DNA from: JAGTVG01 sp964543195
GTDB taxonomy: Bacteria; Bacteroidota; Bacteroidia; Cytophagales; Cyclobacteriaceae
Assembly (NCBI GenBank): GCA_964543195.1
Contig: CAZIXF010000020.1
Span: forward strand, 1-64,000
Length of the DNA stretch: 64,000 nucleotides
Direction: 5' to 3'
The first letter of the stretch is position 1; each line of letters begins with the position of its first letter. Below the pieces are notes generated by a model, which did not search any database, was not told where the DNA came from, and saw nothing but the letters and a program-made list of their open reading frames with translations. Positions 51,332-60,433 of the stretch are shown here, piece by piece. The position numbers and the translations under genes were made by a program.

Positions 51332-53554
51332 ATGAGATTTTTTTTAAGTATCTGTCTGCTATTACTATTTTTTCATGATTCGAAAGCTAATGATTATAAC
51401 ATAATAGAAGATAATAACCGTAAAGGACTGGTCGACAACAAGGGTAAAATCATAATTCCTGCTGAATACGATGATCTGGGTTGGAGTTCGGGTTCCTCTG
51501 AAGTAATTGATGATATAATCGGTTATAAAAAGGGCGACCTATGGGGTCTGATCAATTTAAAAAACATCCCGGTGACTTCCCCGGATTATATTGAGATCTA
51601 TCCTTTCAATCGGGAATACCTGATCGCTGCCAGGTGGGATAATTATAAATTAAATCGTCGATACGGGCTGATCAACAGTTCCGGTAAACCCATTATTCCA
51701 TTTGAATATGCCATGCTTAAAAAATCAGGCGATCAATTGATCGCAGGAAGAAAATTAAATAATCAGTTGTTTTTCGGCGTTCTTAATCTCAAGGGTAAAC
51801 CGGTTATCCCGCTGGATTATAAAGAGGTAAAAAAAATAAACCCAAACATATATAAACTGACCGGTTTCGATGGAAAAGGTTATCTTACCAACAATGAAGG
51901 CAGCCCCCTGATCAATTTTTGGATTGATGAAATAAAAGCATTAAAGAATAAACATTTTATCGTTGAGGTTAAGGGAAAACAAGGATTACTTTCCGCCACT
52001 GGAAAATTACTGTCGATACCTCTTTATAGAAAGATCAATATAAATGACGATGGTCGCATATCTGCATTACCTTCTGCAGAATGGAAAATTCTCTCGTTTG
52101 AAAACGAACCCATTCAAACCCTTACCTATGATTCCATCAATCCTATCGATAGTAATCTATACTATGGAAAAAGAAAAGATTATTCTTTTATCATCGATCG
52201 AGAAGGAAAGGAATTATTTACCATTAAGGATTCAAAAATTTTCATTCTGAATGATTCCTTTGCAGCCATTAAGCCTGATACCCGGTATGGGATGGTCAAT
52301 TACCGGGGCGATACGGTATACAAACCGGAATTTGATTCAATACGAGTTGCAGGTAAACGGTGTTTCCTTTATGTAGAAAATGGACGGGAAAAAGGCTGGC
52401 AAATGGGTGATTTGTCCGGGAAATTATTCCCTGATACCTTCTTCGATCAGATCCTTGAAATGAAAAACTCCTACATGGCTGTTCGTAAAGGGCAATTCTG
52501 GGGGATAATGAATAACCTGGGTAATATATTAATTCAGCCAAAATACGATACCGTCTATCAATTCAAATATGACCGGTTTCTGGTTGGATTTCATAAGGAG
52601 CCTGGTGTAGTGGATACGATGGAAAACTGGCAGTCGTTACCCAGAAAAGGCGATCTCTACCTGCTTGATGATAACCGATACCTGGTAAGTTCCTATAATG
52701 GAAGTTATATCCTTAATTATTTTGGTGACAGGTTATTCTATTCGGAAAATTATCTCCGGCCTATGGCAAAAAGCTTTATAGAAGAAGATTATAAGCACAG
52801 AAAAGGTATCGTGAATTCAGATTATAAATCCATACTTCCCGTCCGTTATGATCAAATAAAAGAAATTGAAAGCGACTCTGTTTATCTGTTTAAAAATGAG
52901 TATGGCTGGGGGTCAGTAAATAGAAATGGTGCGATATTGTTTCAGAATGATCAGCGTTTTGAAGACGTCAGGGATGTAAGCGAAGAATATATAGGTGTAA
53001 AAATAAACGGCAAATATGGTTTTGTGGATTATCTGGGTCGTTTGCGTATTGCTTACCGGTATGAGGACATCGGTTTTTTTCATAATAATATTGCAAATAT
53101 TAAGATCCTGGGAAAATGGGGCTGTATAAATAAAAAGGAAGAACTAATCGTACAACCTTATTATCAGGAAATTGGATTATTCAACAATGGACTCTCCATC
53201 GCCAGGAAGGATAATAAATATGGTATTATTAATTCATCGGGAAAGGTTAAGTTACCATTTGAATATGATTCCATCAATAGTTTGAAGCAGGGTGGATTCA
53301 TATGTTATCTTGAGGGTAAAGCTGGATTAGCTGATAAAAACGGTATCCAGCAGTTTTATCCCAAATTTGATGAAATCAGGGATCTGGACAATGGGTATAT
53401 TCTTGTGAAAAGAAAAGGGAAATATGGCTTATTTACCGATAGTGGTGTCATAAATATTCCGATTATATATGACAAATTAATTTATGATCACTATAACAAA
53501 GTCATGCTTGCCTATAGAAAACCGAAATGGAAAAGATTGTTTTTCGATCTGTAA
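51332..53554 (+). CDS. WG-repeat protein, secreted
   Basis: A 740-residue protein with a signal peptide (MRFFLSICLLLLFFHDSKA) and about fifteen WG/KWG-type repeats of 25-30 residues, for example NRKGLVDNKGKIIIPAEYDD, KYGLFTDSGVINIPIIYDK and KWGCINKKEELIVQPYY. Such repeats form surface or periplasmic modules of unknown binding role. RBS AAAGGAAAGAGGG lies before the ATG. It is followed 49 bases later by the LEA-like lipoprotein gene. Confidence 0.85.
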   Translation: MRFFLSICLLLLFFHDSKANDYNIIEDNNRKGLVDNKGKIIIPAEYDDLGWSSGSSEVIDDIIGYKKGDLWGLINLKNIPVTSPDYIEIYPFNREYLIAARWDNYKLNRRYGLINSSGKPIIPFEYAMLKKSGDQLIAGRKLNNQLFFGVLNLKGKPVIPLDYKEVKKINPNIYKLTGFDGKGYLTNNEGSPLINFWIDEIKALKNKHFIVEVKGKQGLLSATGKLLSIPLYRKININDDGRISALPSAEWKILSFENEPIQTLTYDSINPIDSNLYYGKRKDYSFIIDREGKELFTIKDSKIFILNDSFAAIKPDTRYGMVNYRGDTVYKPEFDSIRVAGKRCFLYVENGREKGWQMGDLSGKLFPDTFFDQILEMKNSYMAVRKGQFWGIMNNLGNILIQPKYDTVYQFKYDRFLVGFHKEPGVVDTMENWQSLPRKGDLYLLDDNRYLVSSYNGSYILNYFGDRLFYSENYLRPMAKSFIEEDYKHRKGIVNSDYKSILPVRYDQIKEIESDSVYLFKNEYGWGSVNRNGAILFQNDQRFEDVRDVSEEYIGVKINGKYGFVDYLGRLRIAYRYEDIGFFHNNIANIKILGKWGCINKKEELIVQPYYQEIGLFNNGLSIARKDNKYGIINSSGKVKLPFEYDSINSLKQGGFICYLEGKAGLADKNGIQQFYPKFDEIRDLDNGYILVKRKGKYGLFTDSGVINIPIIYDKLIYDHYNKVMLAYRKPKWKRLFFDL

Positions 53555-53603
53555 CAGGATTGGGCGACAGGTCTGGCAAAAAATTTGTAGCCTGTATTAA
53601 ACG

Positions 53604-54068
53604 ATGAAAAAGACTGCATTTTATATTTTAACCGGTTTACTTCTGATCACCGCCTCTTGTAAAAGGCCGGAAGCTCCTGTTTTTGAAAAGGTCAGAGAGA
53701 TCAAAGTCATTGAAGAAAGCAACGATTTGTTGCTGTTGACCGCCTATGCTGATTTCTACAATCCCAATAATTACCGGATCATCCTGAAGCGGGCTGATAT
53801 TGATGTATTTCTGAACGAAAAGATGATCACCACTCTCGAAAAGGAATACAATCTCGAAATTGATAAAAAATCGAGCTTTTCCATTCCCCTTCAGGTGGCC
53901 CTGTCAAGGGAGGAGATCAGCAATAATATACTGAGCCATGCACTGAATATCCTTTTAGGCAGAAAACTCACCGTAAATTATACCGGGCATATAAGGGTAA
54001 AAGCCTGGGGCATGGGAATAAAGGTTCCGGTAGACGGTGAAACAAGCCTGGATATCAGGGAGTTTTGA
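53604..54068 (+). CDS. LEA type 2-like lipoprotein
   Basis: A 154-residue lipoprotein with signal and lipobox (LLLITASCKR, Cys19). Residues 25-150 fit the water-stress/LEA14 fold: long strands with NPNNYRIILKRADIDVFLN, KSSFSIPLQVALS and AWGMGIKVPVDGE. Such proteins are found in the periplasm of many Bacteroidota with unknown function. The gene overlaps the end of the convergent YpdA gene by 14 bases. Confidence 0.8.
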   Translation: MKKTAFYILTGLLLITASCKRPEAPVFEKVREIKVIEESNDLLLLTAYADFYNPNNYRIILKRADIDVFLNEKMITTLEKEYNLEIDKKSSFSIPLQVALSREEISNNILSHALNILLGRKLTVNYTGHIRVKAWGMGIKVPVDGETSLDIREF

Positions 54069-55044
54069 CCTTTTTCTTTAATATATCCTTTACGATATCT
54101 ATTCCATGTAACCGGCCATTTTCAATAAAAACTTTCTCCGTATGAATACCCGCCGTCACTGTTCCCGCCACGTATAGCCCGGGCACATTGGTCTCAAAGG
54201 TTTCCGTATCATGATAAGGCTCGAGGGTTTCTTCTTTTACGGTGATCCCTGAATTTTTCATTAATTCAACATCCGGAAGGTACCCTGTAAGGATAAATAT
54301 GAATTTTGCGGGGATCTCAATCTCTTTTTTATTTATTTCGTCAAATACGATCAGTTTATCCCCGGTAATCCTTCTGGTAGAATGATTATAGTAGGCTTTG
54401 ATACTCCCTTCCTTTATGCGGTTCAGCAAATCCGGTAATAACCAGTATTTGGCGGTTTTTTTCATCTCCTTGTTACGCACGACCATAGATACCCTCACCC
54501 CGTGCCGGTACAGATTTAAAGCCGCTTCAACCGCCGAATTCCCCCCGCCAATTATGGCCACTTCCTGGTGTGCATACGTGTACGGTTCATCATAATAATG
54601 TTTCACATGAGGAAGGTCTTCGCCCGGTACATTCAACCGGCGGGGAAAATCAAAATAACCCGTTGCAAGTATGACATAATCTGCATGGTATTGTTCCCCC
54701 GTATCCGTTCTCAGTTCAAAACGGCCTTCCTTTTTCCCGAGGGTTTCAACTTTGGTAAAAAGTTTCACCGGCAGGTCGTAATATTCCACCACTTTTCTGT
54801 AATAGTTAAGTGCCTCTTCCCGTGTAGCCTTTGGGCTGTTGATCGTAAAAGGCACTTCCCCGATCGCAATATTATCGGCCGTGGAAAAAAAGGTCATTTG
54901 ATAGGGATATCTTCGGATGGATTCAGCAATGGCCCCTTTTTCGATAACCAATGCTTTCAGCCCTTTTTTCATGGCTTCTATTCCGCATGCCAAGCCGTTG
55001 GGGCCACCGCCGATGATAATAATTTCATATACATTATGATCCAT
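54055..55044 (-). CDS. ypdA: YpdA-type FAD-dependent disulfide reductase
   Basis: Flavoprotein of the YpdA/Bdr family, which reduces bacillithiol disulfide or a similar thiol. The FAD motif IIGGGPNGLACG and the NADPH motif IIGGGNSAVEAALNLYRHG are intact, and the C-terminal GLYVAGTVTAGIHTEKVFIENGR-type segment is conserved. No CxxC redox centre is present, as expected for this family. The 329-residue length is normal. Presence of a YpdA-like enzyme hints at bacillithiol-type chemistry; no biosynthesis gene is in this window. Confidence 0.9.
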   Translation of the reverse strand: MDHNVYEIIIIGGGPNGLACGIEAMKKGLKALVIEKGAIAESIRRYPYQMTFFSTADNIAIGEVPFTINSPKATREEALNYYRKVVEYYDLPVKLFTKVETLGKKEGRFELRTDTGEQYHADYVILATGYFDFPRRLNVPGEDLPHVKHYYDEPYTYAHQEVAIIGGGNSAVEAALNLYRHGVRVSMVVRNKEMKKTAKYWLLPDLLNRIKEGSIKAYYNHSTRRITGDKLIVFDEINKKEIEIPAKFIFILTGYLPDVELMKNSGITVKEETLEPYHDTETFETNVPGLYVAGTVTAGIHTEKVFIENGRLHGIDIVKDILKKKVKTP

Positions 55045-55229
55045 TTTTAAATTAAATTTCGGATTATTAGTAATTAATTATAACTTTAAATCAATATAAG
55101 CATACCCTTACCCATTGGATTTAAACGTCTGTCATAACAACAGGAATCGGTTTCCAGGTTTGGCGTATTTGTCGGCTAACAAAAATATATTGATTAAACC
55201 TTTTTAAACAGTTCTACCAAGTAAAATCT

Positions 55230-55646
55230 ATGGATCATTTATATGATGAAAAGATCAGCCACCTGAATGACCTGATCAAATTGTCAAGGATCGATGGTAA
55301 CGAATCACTGAATGAAGTGAATTTTATAAATTCCGTGGCAGACCGCCTGGGTGTGAGCAGGGATGATCTTCAGCAAATTCGAAAGCACAATGAGGAGGTT
55401 ACATTTACACCTCCGAAAGACATGTACCAGATCATGATGCAATATCATAGATTGATGGTACTTATGGGTATCGACAGGATCATTACCCGGGAAGAGAAGG
55501 ATTTCTGCCTGGAACTGGGCCTGAAGATGAACCTGAAAAAGAAAGCTATTCTTGAAATTATTGAAAAGGCCATAGATGCTCCCCGTCATGTCATATCCGT
55601 AGATGATATTGAAAATATTTTCTACCGCCACTACAGGGATGCTTAG
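55230..55646 (+). CDS. TerB-like small protein
   Basis: A 138-residue, mainly helical protein. The pattern SHLNDLIKLSRIDGNESLNEV, VADRLGVSRDDLQQI and HRLMVLMGIDRIITREEKDF resembles the TerB/tellurite-resistance-type acidic helix pairs. No signal or membrane helix is visible. The last 4 bases overlap the stop of the convergent DUF4174 gene. The function is unknown. Confidence 0.7.
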   Translation: MDHLYDEKISHLNDLIKLSRIDGNESLNEVNFINSVADRLGVSRDDLQQIRKHNEEVTFTPPKDMYQIMMQYHRLMVLMGIDRIITREEKDFCLELGLKMNLKKKAILEIIEKAIDAPRHVISVDDIENIFYRHYRDA

Positions 55647-56056
55647 TCTACCGGATCGCTGCCGGTGTCAAATTCGGTGAAAATTGCCTTACCGGTAACC
55701 GGTTCAGAAAATCTCCTGATTTCATCATTATCCATGTTTATCAATACAATGCGAAACGAACCGGGATCAATCTGATAATAATTCCTTAACGTGTCGGCCT
55801 CCTTTTCTGAAAGCGGGCTTCCGTCCGGCATAATTCCTCCACTTCTGAAGATCTCAAATATTAGAATATCCCGCTTGTCAAGACCCAGGGGATCCCTGGA
55901 TAAATTCAACAAGGCTTTTTCGAAATGTGAAGAACGGTTATCCGGTGCAAATAACAGGATCAACCGGTTATTATTCCTGTAGGAGGCGATAATACCGGGA
56001 GTTTCGTCCCGGCTGACAGGCAGAACGAACAGAAAACCTATAAACAACCAATGCAT
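55643..56056 (-). CDS. DUF4174 domain protein
   Basis: A 137-residue secreted protein with a signal-like N-terminus (MHWLFIGFLFVLPVSRD) and the DUF4174 pattern: RLILLFAPDNRSSHFEKAL, LDKRDILIFEIFRSGG, then DPGSFRIVLINMDNDEI. Many members carry a thioredoxin-like fold without catalytic Cys. It lies 4 bases from the COX3-like gene, same strand, so they are likely co-transcribed. Its function is unknown. Confidence 0.75.
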   Translation of the reverse strand: MHWLFIGFLFVLPVSRDETPGIIASYRNNNRLILLFAPDNRSSHFEKALLNLSRDPLGLDKRDILIFEIFRSGGIMPDGSPLSEKEADTLRNYYQIDPGSFRIVLINMDNDEIRRFSEPVTGKAIFTEFDTGSDPVD

Positions 56057-56060
56057 GTTT

Positions 56061-56699
56061 TTATAGAATGAATACGAGCCATACGAACAGGAATATCCAG
56101 GAAATATTTATAAAATTCCAGAAGGATATGAATATTTCCAGTTTTATCCTTTCATAAGGTGAAGTAAAATAAATCAAATTGCTCACCGGATCTATAAAAA
56201 TGTCCTTGGTTCTGTATAAAAAATAAGCTATGGTCACCAATCCAATCAGCACATGAAGCATATGATACCCTGTAATCAGGAACAGATAGGTGCCTATTAC
56301 ATTTTCTGAAAATGTCAGGCCCTGAAATATATATTCAAGCCACCCAACAAATTGGAATATCAGGAATACGGAACCTACAATAAAAACCCCGAAAAGTTTT
56401 TTCCGGATCCCTTCAATATCATCCTTGTTGTAGGATTGGATCACATTCCTGTTAAGATAACCCGAAGCCATGATCACCAATGTACCTATGATGAAAAATT
56501 TTGGCAACACAATTCCCTGCATAGCGGGTTGCTGTGAAACAAATTCCACCGTAAATGATACCAGCAAAAAAACAAGTGTAAGAAAGCTACCGAATAAAAA
56601 CAGATAGGTCAGCATCTTATGTGGATGCATTTTTTCAATTTCCCTGAATCTGTTGAATATTCGGTTCGATGTATAAACTCTATCTTCCCGTCTTGCCAT
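56061..56699 (-). CDS. Cytochrome c oxidase subunit III-like membrane protein
   Basis: A 212-residue protein with five membrane helices in the arrangement of heme-copper oxidase subunit III: two near the N-terminus (about 28-50 and 65-83), then 103-125, the conserved TGYHMLHVLIGLV region (about 142-160) and a C-terminal pair. The His pair in YHMLHVLIG is typical of subunit III. No subunit I, II or IV is adjacent, so it is an orphan in this window. It could serve an oxidase encoded elsewhere or be a stand-alone paralogue. Confidence 0.78.
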   Translation of the reverse strand: MARREDRVYTSNRIFNRFREIEKMHPHKMLTYLFLFGSFLTLVFLLVSFTVEFVSQQPAMQGIVLPKFFIIGTLVIMASGYLNRNVIQSYNKDDIEGIRKKLFGVFIVGSVFLIFQFVGWLEYIFQGLTFSENVIGTYLFLITGYHMLHVLIGLVTIAYFLYRTKDIFIDPVSNLIYFTSPYERIKLEIFISFWNFINISWIFLFVWLVFIL

Positions 56700-56801
56700 T
56701 AATAATTTCCTCCTTATTCTATATTTAACCCGGTTTAATTCATTATGGTTATATAATACGCAATAAAAATTATATAATTCATTATTTCGTCAATTTGATG
56801 A

Positions 56802-56809
56802 TACTTTTG
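56802..56809 (+). promoter_or_regulatory. -7 box TACTTTTG for mfd
   Basis: Exact TAnnTTTG match, about 23 bases before the mfd start, so a short leader is expected. No clean TTTG is seen at the -33 position. Confidence 0.45.
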
Positions 56810-56832
56810 CAGGATAATTTACACTTTGATTG

Positions 56833-59800
56833 GTGTCGCATAAAGAATTTATATCATTATATACCAACGACAGCTTTGTTCAGACTATTGCGGAAGCCAT
56901 AAAATCCAATGAAAAGCAACGGGTCCGGATACAGGGTCTTCATGGAAGCCTGGATTCAGTGATCGCTGCCGCTGTCTATTATCTGAACCATCAGAACTAT
57001 CTGTTTGTATTACATGACAAGGAGGAAGCGGCCTATTTCCAGAACGACCTGAAGAATTTAATTCCGGACAGGGAGATTTTCTTATATCCCGGTTCTTATA
57101 AAAAGCCTTATGATATCCAGGAAACGGAAAACGCCAATGTACTCATGCGGGCTGAAATACTGAACCGGATTAGTCATAAGGGCAGTAAAGGAGAACTGAT
57201 CGTAACCTATCCTGATGCACTTGCCGAAAAAGTGATCAATAAACGCTCCCTGGAGGATCATACCATTTCGTTAAAAAAAGGATCAAACCTCAAAATCAAT
57301 GAGTTTACGGAATTAATGATCTCCTACGATTTTGAAAAATCTGATTTTGTATTTGAGGCCGGGCAGTTTTCAGTGCGGGGTGGGATCATTGATATCTTTT
57401 CTTATGGTAATGAACTGCCGTATCGTCTGGAGCTTTTTGGCAATGAGATAGAAAGCATCCGTACTTTTGATCCGGACTCGCAGTTATCTGTCAATACGCT
57501 GAACGAGATCCATATCATACCCAATATTCAAACCAAGCTGAATCAGGAGACCAGGGATTCTTTTCTTTCTTTTTTTCCAAGGAACACAAAAATATTCGTT
57601 AAGGATCATGAATTAACACAGGATATTATTCAAAAATATTTCGATAAAGCAAAGGATGTTTTCGAGAGCCTGATGCAGAAGAGCGACAAGACTCAGATCG
57701 TACTGAATCCTCAGGAGCTGTTTGAAACTTCTTCTTCCTTTTCGGAGGAATTAAAAAAATTCACATCGATAGAATTCGGGAACCGGTTTTATTATCCGGA
57801 TGCCAGAATCTTTGAAATCGTTTCCCAGAGTCAGCCTTCCTTCAATAAAAATTTCGGGTTGCTGAGTACCAACCTGGAAAGGAATCAGGATAAGGATATT
57901 CGTAATATCATTTCAGCCGAATCGGAATACCAGATAGAACGGTTAAAAACAATATTCGATGAAATAAATCCTCATGTCGGGTTTGAAACTATTCATATTG
58001 AACTGAGAAGCGGATATATTGATCATATCACCAAAACAGCCGTCTATACAGACCATCAGTTGTTTGAAAGGTATCACCGGTATAGCTCAAGGAAAAAATA
58101 TACCAAGTCAAAAGCCCTTACCCTACGGGAACTCCAAACCCTGCAGCCAGGAGATTATGTTACACATATTGATTATGGTATAGGCCGGTTTGTGGGAATG
58201 GACAAGGTAGAGGTAAATGGCAGGGAACAGGAGGCATTAAGACTGATCTATAAAGATGATGACCTGCTTTATGTGGGAGTCCAATCCTTGCATAAGATCA
58301 CGAAATATTCAGGGAAAGAAGGCAGTCCTCCTGTTATGAGTAAACTGGGGACCCAGGAATGGGAAACAAAAAAGAAACGGGTTAAAAAGAAGGTAAAAGA
58401 TATAGCAGAGGATCTGATCCGTCTTTATGCCAAACGAAAGGCGGCACCCGGTATTTCTTTCGGCAGGGATAGCTACCTTCAGGCTGAACTGGAATCCTCC
58501 TTCATATATGAAGATACACCTGACCAGGCCCAATCTACCCGGGATGTTAAAAATGATATGGAAAAGGGCCATCCCATGGACAGGCTGGTATGTGGCGATG
58601 TAGGTTTCGGTAAAACGGAGGTCGCGATAAGGGCTGCTTTCAAAACGGTTGCCGATGATAAACAGGTGGCTGTGCTGGTACCAACCACCCTGCTCGCCTT
58701 TCAGCATTTCCGTACATTTTCAGAACGGCTGGCCGATTTTCCTGTCAATATAGATTATATAAGCCGCTTTAAATCAACAAAAATCATTAAACAATCCCTT
58801 AAGAATTTAACGGAAGGTAAAACCGATATTATTATCGGTACGCATCGACTGGTGAATAAAGATGTGATTTTTAAAGATCTAGGATTGTTAATCATTGATG
58901 AAGAACAGAAATTTGGTGTGAGTGTGAAGGAAAAACTGAAGGAATTAAGGGTTAATGTAGATACGCTAACCCTCACAGCCACGCCTATTCCCAGAACCCT
59001 GCACTTTTCACTGATGGGAGCCCGCGATTTGAGTATCATTACTACTCCCCCTCCCAACCGACAGCCGGTGTCCACGGAAATCCATACGTTCAATGAAGAA
59101 ATAATAAGGGATGCGATCAGTTTTGAATTACGCCGGGGGGGCCAGGTATTTTTTGTTCATAACCGGATCAATGACATAGAATCAATTGCCAACATAATAC
59201 TTCGACTTGTTCCGGATGCCAACATCGCGGTTGCACATGGCCGCATGAAGGGAGATAAACTTGAAGAGGTCATGATCAGATTCATTGAAGGCGAATGTGA
59301 TATACTTGTATCCACCAATATTATTGAATCGGGTCTCGACATTCCCAATGCCAATACCATTATCATTAACCAGGCCCATATGTTTGGGCTTTCCGACCTC
59401 CATCAGATGCGGGGCCGGGTAGGCAGATCCAATAAAAAAGCCTTTTGTTATCTTTTATCCCCTCCCACTTCGGTACTCACCATCGAAGCCAGAAAGCGAT
59501 TGAGAACCCTGGAAGAATTTTCTGAACTTGGAGATGGTTTCAAGGTGGCTATGCGTGACCTGGATATCCGGGGTGCGGGAAATCTCCTGGGTAGTGAACA
59601 AAGCGGGTTTATCAATGACCTGGGCTTCGATACCTATCATAAGATCCTGGATGAAACCATTACCGAATTGAAAGAAGGTGAGTTTAGAGATCTTTTCGAG
59701 CAGGACCTGAAGAAAAAAACTGACATAATCTCAGAAGATTGTATCATCGAAACTGATTTTGAAATGCTGATCCCTGAAGATTATGTAACCAATATCAGTG

Positions 59801-60204
59801 AACGTCTCAGCTTATATTCAAGACTTGATAATTTTTCTTCGGAAGAAGAACTCCAATCATTCATCAAAGAATTACAGGACCGCTTCGGAAATATTCCGGG
59901 ATCGGTATTTACATTAATCGAAATGGTTCGGGTGCGCTGGCTGGCCGAAAAACTTGGCATGGAAAAGCTGACCATCAAAAACGGTATCCTCAAAGGTCAG
60001 TTTATGGACCCTGATAACGAAGCCTTTTATAAATCGGATACCTTCGGGAAAATATTAAGTTATATCAAGGATAATCCTGGTAAATGTCAGCTTAAAGATG
60101 CCGGTAAAAGACCCCTCCTTTTTATCAGGGGTGTGGCTGAAGTAAAAGAATCCAAAAAAATATTAGAGGATATCCTTCAAATTTCCCGGCATATCACACA
60201 ATAA
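56833..60204 (+). CDS. mfd: Transcription-repair coupling factor Mfd
   Basis: DNA translocase that removes stalled RNA polymerase and recruits UvrA. The protein of about 1123 residues shows the UvrB-homology N-terminus, the RNA-polymerase interaction region with PGDYVTHIDYGIGRFVGM, the helicase motifs GDVGFGKTEVA, IGTHRL, DEEQKFGV and TLTATPIPRTL, and the TRG-like motif HQMRGRVGRSNKKAFCYL. The C-terminal D7 domain is present. The start is GTG at 56833 (or TTG at 56830); both give MSHKEF-like starts. Monocistronic. Confidence 0.97.
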   Translation: MSHKEFISLYTNDSFVQTIAEAIKSNEKQRVRIQGLHGSLDSVIAAAVYYLNHQNYLFVLHDKEEAAYFQNDLKNLIPDREIFLYPGSYKKPYDIQETENANVLMRAEILNRISHKGSKGELIVTYPDALAEKVINKRSLEDHTISLKKGSNLKINEFTELMISYDFEKSDFVFEAGQFSVRGGIIDIFSYGNELPYRLELFGNEIESIRTFDPDSQLSVNTLNEIHIIPNIQTKLNQETRDSFLSFFPRNTKIFVKDHELTQDIIQKYFDKAKDVFESLMQKSDKTQIVLNPQELFETSSSFSEELKKFTSIEFGNRFYYPDARIFEIVSQSQPSFNKNFGLLSTNLERNQDKDIRNIISAESEYQIERLKTIFDEINPHVGFETIHIELRSGYIDHITKTAVYTDHQLFERYHRYSSRKKYTKSKALTLRELQTLQPGDYVTHIDYGIGRFVGMDKVEVNGREQEALRLIYKDDDLLYVGVQSLHKITKYSGKEGSPPVMSKLGTQEWETKKKRVKKKVKDIAEDLIRLYAKRKAAPGISFGRDSYLQAELESSFIYEDTPDQAQSTRDVKNDMEKGHPMDRLVCGDVGFGKTEVAIRAAFKTVADDKQVAVLVPTTLLAFQHFRTFSERLADFPVNIDYISRFKSTKIIKQSLKNLTEGKTDIIIGTHRLVNKDVIFKDLGLLIIDEEQKFGVSVKEKLKELRVNVDTLTLTATPIPRTLHFSLMGARDLSIITTPPPNRQPVSTEIHTFNEEIIRDAISFELRRGGQVFFVHNRINDIESIANIILRLVPDANIAVAHGRMKGDKLEEVMIRFIEGECDILVSTNIIESGLDIPNANTIIINQAHMFGLSDLHQMRGRVGRSNKKAFCYLLSPPTSVLTIEARKRLRTLEEFSELGDGFKVAMRDLDIRGAGNLLGSEQSGFINDLGFDTYHKILDETITELKEGEFRDLFEQDLKKKTDIISEDCIIETDFEMLIPEDYVTNISERLSLYSRLDNFSSEEELQSFIKELQDRFGNIPGSVFTLIEMVRVRWLAEKLGMEKLTIKNGILKGQFMDPDNEAFYKSDTFGKILSYIKDNPGKCQLKDAGKRPLLFIRGVAEVKESKKILEDILQISRHITQ

Positions 60205-60325
60205 AACGTTTATTTTTGAGTATATATCTTAGACAATTGCTACAGGCAGATCTTGGAAAATTGTAATATTTAATTAAAAATTTTACATTTAGTTTGTTTT
60301 TCTTGTAATATTGTCACAAATTTTG

Positions 60326-60378
60326 GCCTATTTTAGGCTTCATTATGCATTTTAACAGTTGAAACTGAGTTTCAGCAA
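60326..60378. other. Two inverted repeats upstream of gldJ
   Basis: GCCTA-TTT-TAGGC (60326-60338) and TTGAAAC-TGA-GTTTCAgCAA (about 60359-60377, 6-8 bp arms with one inserted base) lie in the 229-base gap between mfd and gldJ. Neither is followed by a T-run. They could be operators or mRNA structures controlling gldJ. Confidence 0.4.
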
Positions 60379-60433
60379 CATTTTTCAGGTAAGAAGTAAA
60401 ACAGGTGTTAACACGTTTGGATAAAATTTAAAG

